Origin: Fidelibacterota bacterium | GTDB taxonomy: Bacteria; Fidelibacterota; UBA8477; JABMPR01 | Reading direction: 5' to 3' | Assembly: GCA_018650445.1 (NCBI GenBank) | Contig: JABIFX010000033.1 | Coordinates: 1 to 43,686, forward strand | DNA: 43,686 nucleotides | Shown here: positions 42,303 to 43,686 of the stretch, piece by piece | Layout of the letters: every line of letters begins with the position of its first letter | How positions within the stretch are numbered: position 1 is the stretch's first letter | Notes under the pieces: model-generated | Seen by the model: only the letters and a program-made list of their open reading frames with translations | What the model was told of the DNA's origin: nothing | The model's database searches: none | Program-made: the position numbers and the translations under genes

Positions 42303-43526
42303 TCACTTTATTTTTCTTTTTTTTACTTCGCTGGCAATTGAGCTGATTTCTCCATCCCGGAGACGCATATGGACTTCTGTGCCATCAGATACTTGCTCAA
42401 TTGAGCGGATCAAATCCCCCTGGGCACCGCTGAGAACAGAATACCCCTTCTCAAGGATACGAAGCGGATTTAATGCTTCAATCGAAACCGAAAGATTGTC
42501 CATTCGGGCAGCAAGTTTAGAAATTTTATCTCGGGTTGCTCGAAGTGAAAGATCCTCCAGGTGATCCAGTTTCTGAAAAGACTGTTCAATCATCAATTCA
42601 GGTCTTTTAAGAGCATAGGATCTTGAGATGGAATCCAGACGCTGTCCATATTTTTCAATTCTGCTTCGCATGTTGGATTGCAGAGATTGCTCAACCTGAT
42701 TAAACCACCTGATAAGTTCAATCTGATCGGGTACAACAAGCTCGGCAGCAGCAGATGGAGTTGGTGCACGATGATCTGCAACAAAATCAGAAATAGTGGT
42801 GTCGGTCTCGTGTCCAACTGCACTGACTACAGGTATTTTTGAATGCGCTATGGCTCGTGCCACACTTTCTTCATTGAAAGCCCATAAATCTTCCAGAGAG
42901 CCACCGCCACGACCTACAAGTAGAACCTGGCACTCATCCATGCTATTAAATGTTCCAATCGCATCGGCAATTTCTGTGGCTGCCCCTTCACCCTGGACCT
43001 TGACGGGGAGAAGAATAAGCTCCGCCAGAGGAAATCGACGACTAAGGATATTTATCATATCCCTAATGGCTGCGCCAGTCGGCGAAGTCACAATACCTAT
43101 TTTAGCCGGGTACGCTGGTAGTTTTTGTTTAAGGGAAGGGTCAAAAAGACCTTCTGCATGAAGTTTTTTCTTCAGGTTTTCAAAAGCGAGGTGGAGGTCA
43201 CCTTGACCGGCAGGTAACATTTGATCCACGATCAACTGGTATCTCCCCTGTGGAGGATAGACTGATATTCTACCATGGGCCGTGATTTCCATCCCATGAG
43301 TAGGCTCAAATCTGACACCCTCATTCTGACGTCTAAACATGACACTACCCAACTGAGCACCACTGTCCTTCAAACTAAAATACCAATGACCAGAACTATG
43401 CCGGGTCAGGTTTGAAATTTCTCCCTTCACCCATACCGATGCGAACCCCTTTTCCAGGGTATGCTGGATATGACCCGTAATCTGGGAAACTGATAATGTT
43501 GTGTTGAGCTCGGGTGATTGAGCCAT
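42303..43526 (-). CDS. xseA: exodeoxyribonuclease VII large subunit
   Basis: The catalytic subunit of exonuclease VII, which degrades single-stranded DNA. It has 407 residues from ATG 43526 (MAQSPELNTTLSVSQITGHI); the frame runs on to 43571. An N-terminal OB fold (VWVKGEISNLTRHSSGHWYFSLKD) is followed by the catalytic domain (IGIVTSPTGAAIRDMINILSRRFP; VGRGGGSLEDLWAFNEESVARAI; SAVGHETDTTISDFVADHRAPTPSAAAEL) and a coiled-coil part. Confidence 0.96.
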   Translation of the reverse strand: MAQSPELNTTLSVSQITGHIQHTLEKGFASVWVKGEISNLTRHSSGHWYFSLKDSGAQLGSVMFRRQNEGVRFEPTHGMEITAHGRISVYPPQGRYQLIVDQMLPAGQGDLHLAFENLKKKLHAEGLFDPSLKQKLPAYPAKIGIVTSPTGAAIRDMINILSRRFPLAELILLPVKVQGEGAATEIADAIGTFNSMDECQVLLVGRGGGSLEDLWAFNEESVARAIAHSKIPVVSAVGHETDTTISDFVADHRAPTPSAAAELVVPDQIELIRWFNQVEQSLQSNMRSRIEKYGQRLDSISRSYALKRPELMIEQSFQKLDHLEDLSLRATRDKISKLAARMDNLSVSIEALNPLRILEKGYSVLSGAQGDLIRSIEQVSDGTEVHMRLRDGEISSIASEVKKRKIK

Positions 43527-43544
43527 AGGATTTTTAGAACAAAT

Positions 43545-43576
43545 AGAGGGTGACGGAACAAGTTCCATCACCCTCT
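43545..43576 (-). terminator. hairpin between the small basic protein gene and xseA
   Basis: AGAGGGTGACGGAAC (43545-43559) and GTTCCATCACCCTCT (43562-43576) pair with one mismatch to give a 15-bp stem with a 2-nt gap. The minus-strand tail ATTTGTTCT is only partly T-rich. It probably ends the small gene's transcript before xseA. Confidence 0.6.
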
Positions 43577-43597
43577 ATATAAAATTTTAAGAAAGTC

Positions 43598-43686
43598 CTA
43601 ACGGATCTTTTTCTTTTGACGGTTGGAGCGTAAACGCTTCTTGCGTTTATGTGTTGCGATCTTACGCCGTTTCCGTTTTTTTCCAC
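43598..43686 (-). CDS. small basic AURKAIP1/COX24 (mS38)-like protein, 5' end outside
   Basis: The minus-strand frame ending at TAG 43598-43600 reads GKKRKRRKIATHKRKKRLRS followed by NRQKKKIR. It is a Lys/Arg-rich peptide of the AURKAIP1/COX24 type, which is related to mitochondrial mS38 and actinobacterial bS22. Similar short proteins are common in Bacteroidota and are probably ribosome-bound. The start lies beyond the window; only two or three residues should be missing if the length is typical. It is too short for ordinary ORF finding. Confidence 0.7.
   Translation of the reverse strand, partial: GKKRKRRKIATHKRKKRLRSNRQKKKIR

Noticed and set aside
1-43686. CRISPR arrays, prophage, insertion sequences, tRNA or rRNA genes
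   Set aside because: No repeat-spacer pattern, transposase, integrase or cloverleaf apart from the tRNA-like part of tmRNA was found on reading both strands.

Overview
The window looks like a chromosomal segment of a bacterium of the Fibrobacterota-Chlorobiota-Bacteroidota (FCB) group, with Candidatus Neomarinimicrobiota (Marinimicrobia) as my best guess. The signs are a tmRNA tag of the GExNYALAA type, secreted proteins ending in T9SS-like sorting tails with a YPNPFN motif, an 11-gene complex I operon without nuoE/F/G, and a small basic AURKAIP1/COX24-like protein of the kind seen in Bacteroidota. The taxonomy is inference; no rRNA is present.

Layout. 1-630: ssrA (tmRNA) on the minus strand and a hairpin-rich leader. 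631-2521: a periplasmic M3 oligopeptidase split by an apparent frameshift. 2522-3400: a promoter/operator-like palindrome, a lone type IV pilin-like gene with a TTG start, and a bidirectional terminator. 3407-14095: nuoABCDHIJKLMN, all minus strand. 14292-20642: a minus-strand run of an Rrf2 regulator, an unusual transketolase, a class I aminotransferase and a MaeB malic enzyme. 20805-23104: a small membrane protein and a T9SS-exported M1 aminopeptidase. 23270-28791: a ferritin-like diiron protein with a four-Cys small partner, then pyruvate:ferredoxin oxidoreductase with a dihydroorotate-dehydrogenase-like flavoprotein. 28946-32334: a three-gene unit of lipoprotein, outer-membrane barrel and T9SS cargo. 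32512-34826: a Yip1-type membrane protein and a subtilase with a dockerin-like tail. 34940-39045: a tight MBL hydrolase, cyclophilin, patatin and DsbD operon. 39241-41152 (plus strand): acetyltransferase, proline dehydrogenase and CoA-binding protein. 41161-43686: NAD kinase, xseB, xseA and a small ribosomal-type protein.

How the genes work together. Pyruvate oxidation by PFOR yields reduced ferredoxin. The complex I encoded here lacks its NADH-oxidising module, so it could take electrons from ferredoxin or from subunits encoded elsewhere. The malic enzyme, aminotransferase and transketolase next to a Cys-containing Rrf2 regulator suggest redox or Fe-S control of central carbon flow. Much of the rest serves the cell envelope: secreted peptidases, T9SS cargo, thiol exchange and peptidyl-prolyl isomerisation. 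No CRISPR array, prophage, insertion sequence, rRNA or tRNA was seen. The most unusual points are the NuoI tail, the transketolase with Glu in the metal-binding motif, the ferritin/four-Cys pair, the lipoprotein-barrel-cargo unit, and the palindrome over the pilin promoter.
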